From: CAZNLS01 sp964573895 | GTDB taxonomy: Bacteria; Acidobacteriota; Aminicenantia; UBA2199 | NCBI GenBank assembly: GCA_964573895.1 | Contig: CAZNLS010000054.1 | Span: forward strand, 1 to 17,313 | DNA: 17,313 nt | Direction: 5' to 3' | Part shown: one piece after another, positions 1 to 8,629 of the stretch | How positions within the stretch are numbered: position 1 is the stretch's first letter | Layout: each line of letters opens with the position of its first letter | Notes under the pieces: generated by a model | Told to the model about the DNA's origin: nothing | Databases searched by the model: none | What the model saw: the letters and a program-made list of their open reading frames with translations, nothing else | Translations under genes and position numbers: made by a program

Positions 1-381
1 AATATAAAAATAGTGGGTGAAATTACCAATAAACAGGTGAAATCTTTGCTAAAGGAGTGCCATCTTTTTACTCTTCACAATATGAAAGGGGAGTTAACCA
101 ATCAGATTGAATCTTATGGTGTATCTATTCTCGAAGCTATGTCATTCGGCCTTCCTGTAGTAACCGGAAAAAGTGGCGGAGTAAAGGAAATTGTTATCGA
201 TGGAAAAACAGGATATCTCTTTAAACCGGGTGATGTGGAAGAGCATGCAAATAAGTTGTACTCATTAGGCACAAATATGAAGTTAATGAAAGAAATGGGA
301 GATTTTTCAATTAAACATGTAGAAAAAAACTTTTCTCCGATTATTGAGGAAAAGAATCTATTGAAAATTTTGACAGAATAG
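1..381 (+). CDS. GT4 glycosyltransferase, C-terminal part (5' end outside window)
   Basis: The frame is open from the first base, so this is the C-terminal ~126 residues of a longer gene; the GTG at 13 is an internal codon, not a start. The visible part is the second Rossmann domain of a GT-B fold, family GT4 enzyme. It carries the E-x7-E nucleotide-sugar motif (ESYGVSILE), followed by AMSFGLPVV, GGVKEIV and GKTGYLF, the usual order for GT4 C-termini. The enzyme would transfer a sugar from a nucleotide donor to a growing surface glycan on the cytoplasmic side; donor and acceptor cannot be read from this fragment. It ends with TAG only 8 bp before the next glycosyltransferase ATG, so it is probably in the same operon. 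Confidence 0.85.
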   Translation, partial: NIKIVGEITNKQVKSLLKECHLFTLHNMKGELTNQIESYGVSILEAMSFGLPVVTGKSGGVKEIVIDGKTGYLFKPGDVEEHANKLYSLGTNMKLMKEMGDFSIKHVEKNFSPIIEEKNLLKILTE

Positions 382-389
382 AAAAGAAC

Positions 390-1313
390 ATGAATAAAGT
401 TAAAGTAAGTGTAATAATCCCTACTTATCAAAGACCGGAAATGTTGAGAAGAGCTGTAAATAGTGTTCTTCTTCAAACTTTAAGAGAATTTGAGTTAATT
501 GTCGTAGATGATTCCCCTGCAGATACAGGGACCAAACAACTTTTAAGCTCATTTAATGATGAAAGGATTAGATTTACAAAAAATTCAAGGATAAAAGGAG
601 CAAACGGAGCAAGAAATACAGGTATTTTAAATTCAGCGGGAAATTATTTAGCATTTTTGGATGATGATGATGTCTGGACAAAAAATAAACTATCTCAACA
701 ATATAATGCATTGAAAGAGAGTGAAAAAAACATCGGAGGAGTCTGGTCAGATTTTTTAAAAAAAATCGGGGGTGAATGGAAATTATTCGGATCTGAGTTT
801 AATCTACATATTGATGATCTTAGTAAAAAAATTTTATTAGGGAACGTCTATATGTGCTCGGGATCAAACTTAATGATAAAAAAATCTGTTATTAACGAGA
901 CAGGTCTTTTTGATGAATCACTTTTGAGATATCAGGATATAGATTTTGTATTGAGAATTTTAAAAAAATATAAACTGATCCATCTTAATAAAACTCATGC
1001 AAGAATATTCCCGGGTGAGCAAAATAACCCGGTGCTTCTTGAGTCGGCTTACAGGAGCTTTGCCATAAAATTTGATGAAGAGTTGAAAAAAATGAGTAAT
1101 GCTGAAAAACAAAAATTTTATTCACATAAATATTATACATTTGCACAACTTTTTTCCCAAAACGGTTTTGTTTTAAAAACTCTTTTTTACATTTCAAAAA
1201 TTTTTAAATATAAAATAATTAATCCGATGACTATCTTGAGATTCATTTTTTTATCATTAAAAAACAAGATTACCATTTCAACTAAATCAAAAAGAAAAAT
1301 AAAATATGAATAA
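390..1313 (+). CDS. GT2 family glycosyltransferase (GT-A fold)
   Basis: This 307-residue protein begins with the classic GT2 start, VSVIIPTYQRPEML (residues 6-19), with paired aspartates D40-D41 in the nucleotide-binding strand. The metal/donor-binding run DDDD is at 91-94, followed by VW. A QDIDFVLRI block at 182-190 matches the ED/QD-x-D catalytic-base region of the family. The basic, aromatic C-terminal ~80 residues could bind the membrane or the acceptor. It is a cytoplasmic inverting sugar transferase, probably for capsule, O-antigen or exopolysaccharide; the sugar is unknown. No good Shine-Dalgarno sequence precedes the ATG. The gene overlaps the next glycosyltransferase by 8 bp (1306-1313), which suggests coupled translation. 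Confidence 0.9.
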   Translation: MNKVKVSVIIPTYQRPEMLRRAVNSVLLQTLREFELIVVDDSPADTGTKQLLSSFNDERIRFTKNSRIKGANGARNTGILNSAGNYLAFLDDDDVWTKNKLSQQYNALKESEKNIGGVWSDFLKKIGGEWKLFGSEFNLHIDDLSKKILLGNVYMCSGSNLMIKKSVINETGLFDESLLRYQDIDFVLRILKKYKLIHLNKTHARIFPGEQNNPVLLESAYRSFAIKFDEELKKMSNAEKQKFYSHKYYTFAQLFSQNGFVLKTLFYISKIFKYKIINPMTILRFIFLSLKNKITISTKSKRKIKYE

Positions 1314-2526
1314 AAAAAATTTAAAAGTTCTTTTTTTGGCAAGTTCATACCCGTCGAAGTATAAGAAAATCGGGGGTATATTTGTAAAACGTCATGCAGA
1401 AGCGGTGTCTGAATATTGTGATGTATGTGTATTAACAATAGTAAAAAATGAATTTTTAGAAGAAGGGAAAACTGAGATAGATATAAAAAAAGAAAATGGA
1501 GTACAAACGATCCGTGTTTATTATAAAACTAAAAAAGTTCCAAAGTTTGTTTCTTTAGTCTATAAAACCTTTTTTTATATTAAATACCATTTGACAGGAT
1601 ATAAATATGTTCTGAAAAATTTCGGTAAACCCGATATTTTGCATGTTAATATTATTTATCCAATAGGATTATTCGGAGTATTTCTAAGATTAATAAAAAG
1701 AATTCCATATATTATAACGGAACATCGATCATATTATTTACAGGAAGTTAAAGATTCAGATTACAGAAAATATTTGTCACGTAGATTAATTAGCAGAGTA
1801 GTTGTATTTTTTGCATCTTGTGTTACCACTGTCTCAAGTCGTGTAATGGAAGCAATGATTGAGTGTGGATTGAAAGGGAATTATGAAGTGACCCCAAATG
1901 TTTACTCAAACAAAGTCTTTTATCCATCTGACAGAGAAAATAGTTTGACTCCGACCAGGTTTATCCATGTTTCGCTTCTTGGAGAGGGGAAAAATGTTGA
2001 AGGAATAATTGATGTATCAAACAGGCTTAAAAGGGAGACGGATTTTCGTTTATATATTATCGGAGATGGTCCGAATAGAATTAACCTGGAAAACATATCC
2101 AAAAAACACGAATTGTATGGGAAATATCTGATTTTTAAAGGGGAAAAGAGTGAAAATGAACTTGCAGATATTTTGAGGAAATCATCCTGCCTTATAATGT
2201 TTAGCCGGTTTGAAAATTTCCCATGTGTAATTATAGAAGCATTTGCATCCGGTATCCCGGTTATCAGTTCAAATGTGGGGGGGATATCCGAACATATAAA
2301 TCCGAAAAACGGAATATTGGTGAGTCAGGGAAATGGGGATGAATTATTTAAAGCAATGAAATTTGTTATTTCCAACCCGGGGAAATTTAAAAAAAAATAT
2401 ATTACAAATTATGCTTATGAAAATTTTTCCTATCAGGTTGTAGGCAGGCAATTTGAAAGCATCTATTTGAAAGTTTTACAAAAAAAGTATAAAAATACCT
2501 CAAGTGTGAAGGCAAAGTCTGACTAA
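1306..2526 (+). CDS. GT4 family glycosyltransferase
   Basis: A 406-residue, full-length GT-B protein. The N-terminal domain has the GGIFVKRHAEAV loop (residues 23-34) typical of GT4 enzymes that bind a lipid-linked or glycan acceptor. A TPNVYSNKVFYP stretch (196-207) marks the linker. The C-terminal domain has YIIGDGP (250-256) and the E-x7-E motif E303 to E311 (ENFPCVIIE), then GIPVI and GGISEH. A retaining transfer from a nucleotide-sugar is expected from the family; the specific sugar is not readable. The ATG lies inside the 3' end of the GT2 gene and the TAA is followed directly by the next ATG. It is therefore an internal operon gene, read by coupling rather than from a clear ribosome site. 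Confidence 0.9.
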   Translation: MNKKNLKVLFLASSYPSKYKKIGGIFVKRHAEAVSEYCDVCVLTIVKNEFLEEGKTEIDIKKENGVQTIRVYYKTKKVPKFVSLVYKTFFYIKYHLTGYKYVLKNFGKPDILHVNIIYPIGLFGVFLRLIKRIPYIITEHRSYYLQEVKDSDYRKYLSRRLISRVVVFFASCVTTVSSRVMEAMIECGLKGNYEVTPNVYSNKVFYPSDRENSLTPTRFIHVSLLGEGKNVEGIIDVSNRLKRETDFRLYIIGDGPNRINLENISKKHELYGKYLIFKGEKSENELADILRKSSCLIMFSRFENFPCVIIEAFASGIPVISSNVGGISEHINPKNGILVSQGNGDELFKAMKFVISNPGKFKKKYITNYAYENFSYQVVGRQFESIYLKVLQKKYKNTSSVKAKSD

Positions 2527-3804
2527 ATGAATTCAATAAACAGGAAAAAAAAAATATTGTTTATTGCTTATTATTTCCCTCCGATTAAAAGCGGAGGAAC
2601 AAAAAGAATAGTAAACTTTGCAAAATATTTAAAAAAATCCGGACATGAGATCATAGTTTTAACCGCTGGTTATACATTTTCAACTTACAAAAAAAATATA
2701 ATAAGAATATTAGATATCTCTTTTAATAAAAAAAGATTTGGATTCAGATATTTAATATGGGCTTTTTTCAGAACTTTTGTTGAAATCTTCAGATATGCGG
2801 GATTCTCCTCATCTATATATAAAATGTGGGAAAGAAATGTTCTGAAAAATAAGAGAAAAATAATTGAATTTTCTAATCCGGATATAATAGTTGCTTCTTA
2901 TCCCCCTGTTGAAACCTTAAAAATAGGTCTAAATCTGTCAGATAGTTTTAATATTCCTCTGATTGCTGATTTTAGAGACGGATTGATTTTTGAACCGATA
3001 GAGGCTAAATTGCTTAAAAAAAGTGTGAATATTAAAAGGTCATATCAGAAATTGGAAGAGGAAATATGCAGGAGGTCATCATTTATATCGACAGCCTCAG
3101 ATCCGATTTCAAATTATTTTAAAATGAAATATAAACTTAGAAATGTATTCACAATTTATTCCGGATATGATCCCGATTTGCATATAATAAAAAACATAGA
3201 AAAATCTATTTTAAATAAAAAAATGTTTAATATAGTATTTACAGGGCGTCTTTATTTGTCGGATTCTTCGAATTCATCAAAAAATTTCTTTTTAGCGGTA
3301 AGAGAATTAATTGAAGAAAATCCAGCACTTTCAGAGAAATTCAAAATTAATTTATTTGGTGAATTCACAAAAAAGGAACTGAGCGGAATAGATGATCTAA
3401 TATCAAAAAAAATTGTAATCAATATGGGTTATTTGGGCCGATCACAAATAGTGAGAATACAAAAAGCTGCGGATTTATTATTGATTATTACTTCAACAGA
3501 AAGGCAGAGTATTGTTACGACAAAGATTTTTGAATATCTTATGGCAAAAAAGCCAATTCTTGCTTTAACATTCAATACTGAGTTGGGAAATATTGTTAAT
3601 GAAACAAAAACAGGATGGGTTGTTAATCCTGCAAATTTAAGTGAAATTAAAGTGATTTTAAAAAGAATTTTCGAAAAAAAAGATTTTTTTAATTCATTAA
3701 TACCGGATATAGATAAAATTAAATATTATTCCATTGCAGAACAGATGAAGATTTTTCAGACTATCTTGTATAAAATAGGCGCGAAGGATAATTTCAAGTA
3801 TTAA
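2527..3804 (+). CDS. GT4-like glycosyltransferase (WbuB-type layout)
   Basis: A 425-residue protein starting with AYYFPPIKSGGTKR (residues 14-27), the phosphate/acceptor loop common in WbuB-like GT4 enzymes. IADFRDG (146-152) corresponds to the FRDPW region of that group. The C-terminal Rossmann half has VFTGRLY (237-243). In place of a standard E-x7-E it has the variant ERQSIVTTKIFEYLMAKKP (E325 to P343), with K333 and E336 as the likely donor-binding residues; this TTK-FEYL form is normal for the WbuB subgroup. The function is probably sugar addition to a lipid-linked polysaccharide precursor. The ATG directly follows the previous stop (TAAATG), with no intergenic base and no Shine-Dalgarno. 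It is very AT-rich, with many AAA and ATA codons. Confidence 0.85.
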   Translation: MNSINRKKKILFIAYYFPPIKSGGTKRIVNFAKYLKKSGHEIIVLTAGYTFSTYKKNIIRILDISFNKKRFGFRYLIWAFFRTFVEIFRYAGFSSSIYKMWERNVLKNKRKIIEFSNPDIIVASYPPVETLKIGLNLSDSFNIPLIADFRDGLIFEPIEAKLLKKSVNIKRSYQKLEEEICRRSSFISTASDPISNYFKMKYKLRNVFTIYSGYDPDLHIIKNIEKSILNKKMFNIVFTGRLYLSDSSNSSKNFFLAVRELIEENPALSEKFKINLFGEFTKKELSGIDDLISKKIVINMGYLGRSQIVRIQKAADLLLIITSTERQSIVTTKIFEYLMAKKPILALTFNTELGNIVNETKTGWVVNPANLSEIKVILKRIFEKKDFFNSLIPDIDKIKYYSIAEQMKIFQTILYKIGAKDNFKY

Positions 3805-4968
3805 ATGAATAAAACTGAAACTAAGAAAAAAAAGCCTGATCGTAAAACAATACTCATTATTTCTTTCACAGATCTTGAGAATGATCCAAGAGTGAAACGG
3901 CAAATTAAACATCTAAAGAATAAGTTCAATATCATAACGATTGGAAGGGCTCATTCAAAATCGGGTGAGATAAAGTTTATTGAGATTCGCCCAAGGTTTA
4001 GAACATTATTTGATAAATTAATGCGTTCTATTAAATATAAACTTAGAAAATTTGAAACAATTTATTGGACTCTGTATGATTTTAAATCAGTCATAAATGA
4101 ATTAAAAAATACAAAATTTGATCTTATTATCGCTAACGATATTGATACAATTCCATTTGGACTTAAAATTGCAAATAGAGCAAAAGTTATATTAGATTGC
4201 CATGAATATTCTCCGATGCAATTTAATGATCGTTTTATTTGGAGATTTTTTGTAAAAGATTTTAATCACTACCTGTGTAAAACCTATTTTCCACTTGCAG
4301 GTAAAATTATTACTGTCTCAAATGAGATTGCTAATGAGTATAAACTGAACTACAATATTGACCCTGTTGTGATAACAAATGCTTCTGAATATAAGGATTG
4401 TGAACCAAAAAAGGTTAATCCGGATAGAATTAAAATAATAACACATGGAGTTGCAAATCCAAACAGAAAATTGGAATTAATGATGAAAGTAATGGATTAT
4501 GCAGATGACAGGTTCCATTTGGATATGATGCTGGTTCCAACTTCAAAAAAGTATTATGAATATATTAAAAAAATTGCAGGAAGAAAGAAAAATATATCAG
4601 TTATTCCGCCTGTAAAAGAGAATGAAATCATCTCTACTATAAATAATTATGATCTTGCATTTTTAATTTTTAAGCCCACAACAATAAACCTTAAATTGGG
4701 ACTTTTTAATAAAACCTTTGAATCAATACAGGCAAGATTAGCTCTTATTTCCGGAACTTCTCCATTACCTCAGGTAGAGATTATCAGCAAATACAATTGT
4801 GGAATAAATTTGAAAAGTTATAAACCCAAAAATATTGCTCATATTCTAAATGAACTGACTGCGGATGAAATTATGCTTTATAAAAAAAATGCAGGAAAAG
4901 CTGCAAAAATTCTAACCAATATTAAAAACATGAAGAAATTGGATAAAATAATCAACGAATTTATCTAA
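3805..4968 (+). CDS. GT4-like glycosyltransferase
   Basis: A 387-residue protein with a Lys-rich N-terminus followed by LIISFTDLENDPRVKRQ (residues 17-33), the DPRVxRQ signature of a GT4 subgroup. NDIDTIPFG (111-119) matches the usual DxDT-P motif and DCHEYSP (131-137) the DxHE-P motif. TVSNEIANEY (170-179) starts the interdomain helix. In the C-terminal domain NKTFESIQARLALI (302-315) stands where other members have NKxFE-L-AGLPvI. A cytosolic sugar transferase for surface glycan assembly is the best guess; substrate unknown. It is the fifth glycosyltransferase in a row, joined to the previous one by TAAATG. It is the last gene of this unit, because the next gene has its own promoter after a 73-bp gap. 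Confidence 0.82.
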   Translation: MNKTETKKKKPDRKTILIISFTDLENDPRVKRQIKHLKNKFNIITIGRAHSKSGEIKFIEIRPRFRTLFDKLMRSIKYKLRKFETIYWTLYDFKSVINELKNTKFDLIIANDIDTIPFGLKIANRAKVILDCHEYSPMQFNDRFIWRFFVKDFNHYLCKTYFPLAGKIITVSNEIANEYKLNYNIDPVVITNASEYKDCEPKKVNPDRIKIITHGVANPNRKLELMMKVMDYADDRFHLDMMLVPTSKKYYEYIKKIAGRKKNISVIPPVKENEIISTINNYDLAFLIFKPTTINLKLGLFNKTFESIQARLALISGTSPLPQVEIISKYNCGINLKSYKPKNIAHILNELTADEIMLYKKNAGKAAKILTNIKNMKKLDKIINEFI

Positions 4969-5006
4969 TATATATAGAAAAATGCTTTAATATCTGCTAA
5001 AATTTT

Positions 5007-5035
5007 TTGATAGATTTTTACATAGACTGTATATA
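5007..5035 (+). promoter_or_regulatory. Putative sigma70 promoter of the kinase gene, possibly leaderless
   Basis: TTGATA (5007-5012), a 17-bp spacer and TATATA (5030-5035) fit a sigma70 promoter. Initiation about 7 bases after the -10 box would fall on or next to the ATG at 5042. No Shine-Dalgarno sequence is present before that ATG, which agrees with a leaderless transcript. The rest of the 4969-5041 gap is AT-rich and shows no convincing terminator hairpin. Such boxes arise easily by chance in AT-rich DNA, hence the modest confidence. Confidence 0.45.
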
Positions 5036-5041
5036 TAAGAT

Positions 5042-7966
5042 ATGATGAAAAAGAGTAACCCTAAAACCGATCCGGGCAACATGATATCCGGTGATTCAGC
5101 ACCTGAATTCCTTGTTAATAACAGATTCAGAATCAAAAAGAAACTCGGGAAAGGCGGAATGGGAGAAATTTTTCTTGCTGAAGATACAAAACTGAAAAGA
5201 AATGTTGCGATAAAACGGATCTCAAAAGAAAATCTTGAAGATAAGGATTCCAAAACCAGGTTTCTTCGTGAGGCTCAGACTGCATCTCAAATAGAACATC
5301 CAAATATCTGTCCGATCTATGAGATTTATGAAGAAGAAAATAATAACTATATAATAATGCAGTATATTGACGGAGTTTCCCTGGATAGTATTATCAGGTA
5401 TCAGGAACTTGATCTGAAAAAAATATTGGGAATATCTATACAGATCTGTGAAGGAATGATTGAAGCACACTCGGTAGGGATAATTCACAGAGATTTGAAA
5501 CCGGGTAATGTTATGGTCGATAAGAAGGGAAATGTAAAACTCCTTGATTTCGGACTTGCAAAGTTCCGTGATGAATCCGATACTCGAAAACATGGAATTT
5601 CTAATTCCAATTTGACAGAAAAGGGAATTGTTATAGGAACCGTATCATATATGTCCCCTGAACAGGCAAGAGGAGAACCGCTCGATTTCAGAAATGATAT
5701 TTTCTCTTTTGGTATTATTTTATTTGAAATGATAGAAGGATTCAATCCATTCTTTGACGCTGAACAGATCACAACTTTATATAATGTTCTTAATAAGGAG
5801 CCTGTTTTTAAAAGTAATATTGAAAAAAAATTGAAAAATGTCGTTTTAAAATGCCTGAAGAAAAAAAGAACCGAAAGATATGAGTCATTTAAAAAATTGA
5901 AGGAAGAACTTGAAAAAATAAAAGAAGCGGTAAGCCCGAAAATTGAGAAAAAGTATCAGACAGGTATGACAGAGATCATTGAACTCCAGGAAAAGGAGGA
6001 GATTCTGAAGAAAATAGAACAATCCTCTTCAGCAGAAGACCTTGGGGATCTTGTATACCGGATTAAGAAGATAAAAACCGAGACAGTACCGGTTGTATCG
6101 ACAAAGAGATGGTTTCGGAAACGGCCGGTATTTATTACATTGATTCTGTTTTTTGCTGCTGCAGTCATATTTTTTTCCGGATTTTTTAATGCGAAGCGCA
6201 ATGGGAAACTACATCAGGGAATTAACTATATTCTTCTGAAAACTTTCGATGGTGATGTCTCATCTATCATGAAAGATGAAGCTTTATATCTTATCTCGGT
6301 TGCTCTGAACAGTAAAAAAAATATTAAAGTGATTGGTGAGGATACACTCGCTTCCCTTAAGAACACACGACGGGAAGCAAATAATGGAACAAACCTGTTA
6401 AAGAAATTCAATATTTATTATTCCTTAAAAGGAAAAATTTCAAAATTTTCAAATATTTACAATTTCGATATCACTCTTGAATCATTACCAAGCGGTGAAA
6501 AAAGTTCCATTACAGTGCCCGGTCTGGATACAGAAAATTCACTTTTAAGTTTTCAGATTAATTCCCTCGCCAACAGAGTTTTAAAAAAAATAACGGGGAA
6601 TGAGCCTAAAATAAAATTACAAAAAATATTCGGGAATAACTGGGCCCAGTTTCAACTTTTTTTCAGGGGTTTAAAAGAATTTAAAAAATTGAATATATCA
6701 GAAGCAAAACAGCTTTTTCAAAAGACCGGGAGCATCCCTCTTTCTAACTATTATCTTGCTAACCTCTATTTTTTTAACGGAGATAGAATAAAGTCAAAGA
6801 ATCTGTTGAGTAAGCTGAATTCGAAATCAGTTTATCTCCCGGAAATGATGAAATTAAAAGCACTTGCACTTCAAGCCAGGCTCGAAATGGATTTTTCAAA
6901 AGAGATAAAATTTTTGCTAAGTCTCAAAAACCTGGATCCACTTGCTAAAGAATCTTCTTATGAACTTGGGGAAGCTTTTTTTCACAGGGGCGATGCAGTG
7001 AATGCCCTAAAGTATTACCGATCTGCCCTGGATATAGACAGAAATTATTCCAAGGCTTTAAACCATACAGGATATTGCTATTCTTATCTTGGGAATCATG
7101 AGATGTCAATCGAATCATTTGAATCCTACAGGGATCTTGACAAATCCGCAAACTCTTTTGATTCTCTTGGAGACGGCTATTTTTATTCGGGTGATCTGTT
7201 ATCTGCGGAGGCTTCAAAACAGACAGCACTGAAAATTGATGAGAAGGGAGTTTACTGGGGATATTTAACCCTTGCAGATATCTATCTGCTGAAAGAACGA
7301 TTTAGCGATGCAATGATAGCGGCAGACAAATATATAAAAATATCCGAAGAAAAGTATGAAAAAGCAGATGGAATAGCTAAAAAAGCTTTTATTCGCTATG
7401 CAAGAGGAGAATACAAAATAGCACTTCAGCTGATAAATAAGGCACTTAGTATATATGATTCTTCGGATATTAATAATGAATCTGCAGAAGAGCACTGGAT
7501 TCGGGGATTACTACTGTTAAAATCCGGGAAAGTTGATGAAGCAAAGAATGATCTCAACTGGCTAAAAAAAATTGTAAAAGACAATTCGCTATCAGCTCAG
7601 AATTTTAAGCAGCCCTTAAAATACTATTACCATTTGAATGCTGAAATAAATGATCATGAAGGTAATGATGAAATTGCACAAAAAAACTTTGATAATCTTC
7701 TCGATCTAAAATACCGATTGTCTTACTGGATCACACAATATAATCAGCAATACTTCAAAACAGAGTATACAGGCTACCTGATAAAGAAAAAAAGGATCTC
7801 CGATGCAGTAAAATCTATCGATGAATGTCTTGCTCTCGGGGATAAATATCTGCCTGCTCTGAAACTGAAAGTTAAACTTTTAGATTTGATTGGTGATGTT
7901 AATAATGCAGAAAAATACAGACAGGATATTGCTTCATTATTTGACTCGAAAAGAGAAAAATTATAA
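5042..7966 (+). CDS. Membrane Ser/Thr protein kinase with TolB-like domain and TPR repeats
   Basis: A 974-residue protein. Residues ~29-290 are a Hanks-type kinase with all key residues: glycine loop GKGGMG (36-41), Lys58, Glu77, HRDLKPGN (149-156), DFG (169-171) and SPE (205-207). It is probably active and faces the cytoplasm. A charged linker leads to one transmembrane helix (~362-382). Residues ~395-515 resemble the TolB-like domain often found in such kinases (KVIGEDTLASL, then YYSLKGKI). The rest, ~530-970, is helical with about eight TPR-like units; the clearest is 638-670. The C-terminal part should lie outside the inner membrane and sense or bind proteins. Start: ATG at 5042, with further Met codons at residues 2 and 14; no Shine-Dalgarno is seen. 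Single-gene unit; targets unknown. The TolB-like call is by pattern and less sure than the kinase call. Confidence 0.93.
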   Translation: MMKKSNPKTDPGNMISGDSAPEFLVNNRFRIKKKLGKGGMGEIFLAEDTKLKRNVAIKRISKENLEDKDSKTRFLREAQTASQIEHPNICPIYEIYEEENNNYIIMQYIDGVSLDSIIRYQELDLKKILGISIQICEGMIEAHSVGIIHRDLKPGNVMVDKKGNVKLLDFGLAKFRDESDTRKHGISNSNLTEKGIVIGTVSYMSPEQARGEPLDFRNDIFSFGIILFEMIEGFNPFFDAEQITTLYNVLNKEPVFKSNIEKKLKNVVLKCLKKKRTERYESFKKLKEELEKIKEAVSPKIEKKYQTGMTEIIELQEKEEILKKIEQSSSAEDLGDLVYRIKKIKTETVPVVSTKRWFRKRPVFITLILFFAAAVIFFSGFFNAKRNGKLHQGINYILLKTFDGDVSSIMKDEALYLISVALNSKKNIKVIGEDTLASLKNTRREANNGTNLLKKFNIYYSLKGKISKFSNIYNFDITLESLPSGEKSSITVPGLDTENSLLSFQINSLANRVLKKITGNEPKIKLQKIFGNNWAQFQLFFRGLKEFKKLNISEAKQLFQKTGSIPLSNYYLANLYFFNGDRIKSKNLLSKLNSKSVYLPEMMKLKALALQARLEMDFSKEIKFLLSLKNLDPLAKESSYELGEAFFHRGDAVNALKYYRSALDIDRNYSKALNHTGYCYSYLGNHEMSIESFESYRDLDKSANSFDSLGDGYFYSGDLLSAEASKQTALKIDEKGVYWGYLTLADIYLLKERFSDAMIAADKYIKISEEKYEKADGIAKKAFIRYARGEYKIALQLINKALSIYDSSDINNESAEEHWIRGLLLLKSGKVDEAKNDLNWLKKIVKDNSLSAQNFKQPLKYYYHLNAEINDHEGNDEIAQKNFDNLLDLKYRLSYWITQYNQQYFKTEYTGYLIKKKRISDAVKSIDECLALGDKYLPALKLKVKLLDLIGDVNNAEKYRQDIASLFDSKREKL

Positions 7967-8629
7967 TTGTTTTCTATTCAAATATTCAGAAATAATTTGA
8001 TTTACTAATTCTGAATCTTCTCCCGGTCTTATTATAAAAGGTCTCTCTTTAGAGATATCAATAATTGTTGAACCTGGTGAATTAAGGTATTTCCCGTAGT
8101 CAATCATAATAAAATCTTTATTATTCCCAAATTCTGAAATAAAACTTTCAATTCTCGAAAAGGAATTCAGCGGTTTTTCACCTTTCCTGTTTATTGATGT
8201 TGTGATTAGAGGAATATTTGTTCTTTTAACCAGTTCAACTATTTGTGTTATTCCCGGTACTCTTATACCAATCGTATTTCTGCCTTTTACAAATTTATTG
8301 TCAATTTTTTTTGATAATTTCGTTATTATTGTTGTCCTGCCCGGCATAAGTTTTTTGAAAAAAAATAGATTTTTTTTGTCAATGGCTGTCAACTCTCCAA
8401 ACATTCTTTCATTGGCTGCAATTACTGAATAGGGAGAAGTCGATCTGCCTTTTATTAAATCAATCTTTTTTTGTGCCTCAATTGAAAAAAAATCACAACC
8501 TAAACCATACAGAGTATCCGTAGGATAGACAAGGAGGCCATTTTTCTTAAGATGACTTTTTATTTCTAAAATGACACTTTCCCGTCCGATATCCTCGAGT
8601 AGGAAAGTTTTCACTTTATCTGACTTCAA
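7961..8629 (-). CDS. tsaC: Threonylcarbamoyl-AMP synthase (TsaC/Sua5/YrdC family)
   Basis: A 222-residue single-domain YrdC protein, near the length of bacterial TsaC and without the Sua5 C-terminal domain. By family it makes L-threonylcarbamoyl-AMP from threonine, bicarbonate and ATP for tRNA t6A37. Visible motifs are PTDTLYGLG (36-44), K60-x-R62, TIGIRVP (119-125), TSIN (144-147, usually SAN), GSTIID (186-191) and RPG (201-203). The usual PGPxT is PGRTT here (96-100). The start shown is a TTG at 8629 with no good Shine-Dalgarno. A GTG at 8614, one base after the sppA stop, is an equally possible start and would remove five residues. The gene overlaps the 3' end of sppA and is probably co-transcribed with it. 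Its stop overlaps the kinase stop on the other strand. Confidence 0.88.
   Translation of the reverse strand: MKSDKVKTFLLEDIGRESVILEIKSHLKKNGLLVYPTDTLYGLGCDFFSIEAQKKIDLIKGRSTSPYSVIAANERMFGELTAIDKKNLFFFKKLMPGRTTIITKLSKKIDNKFVKGRNTIGIRVPGITQIVELVKRTNIPLITTSINRKGEKPLNSFSRIESFISEFGNNKDFIMIDYGKYLNSPGSTIIDISKERPFIIRPGEDSELVNQIISEYLNRKQL

Noticed and set aside
4969..5006. Terminator hairpin after the fifth glycosyltransferase
   Set aside because: Only a very short A-T stem (TCTA/TAGA) can form, with no GC stem and T-run in the right order.
8202..8432. Plus-strand open frame antisense to the TsaC gene
   Set aside because: It is the reverse of a recognised conserved gene, and its translation looks like no known protein.
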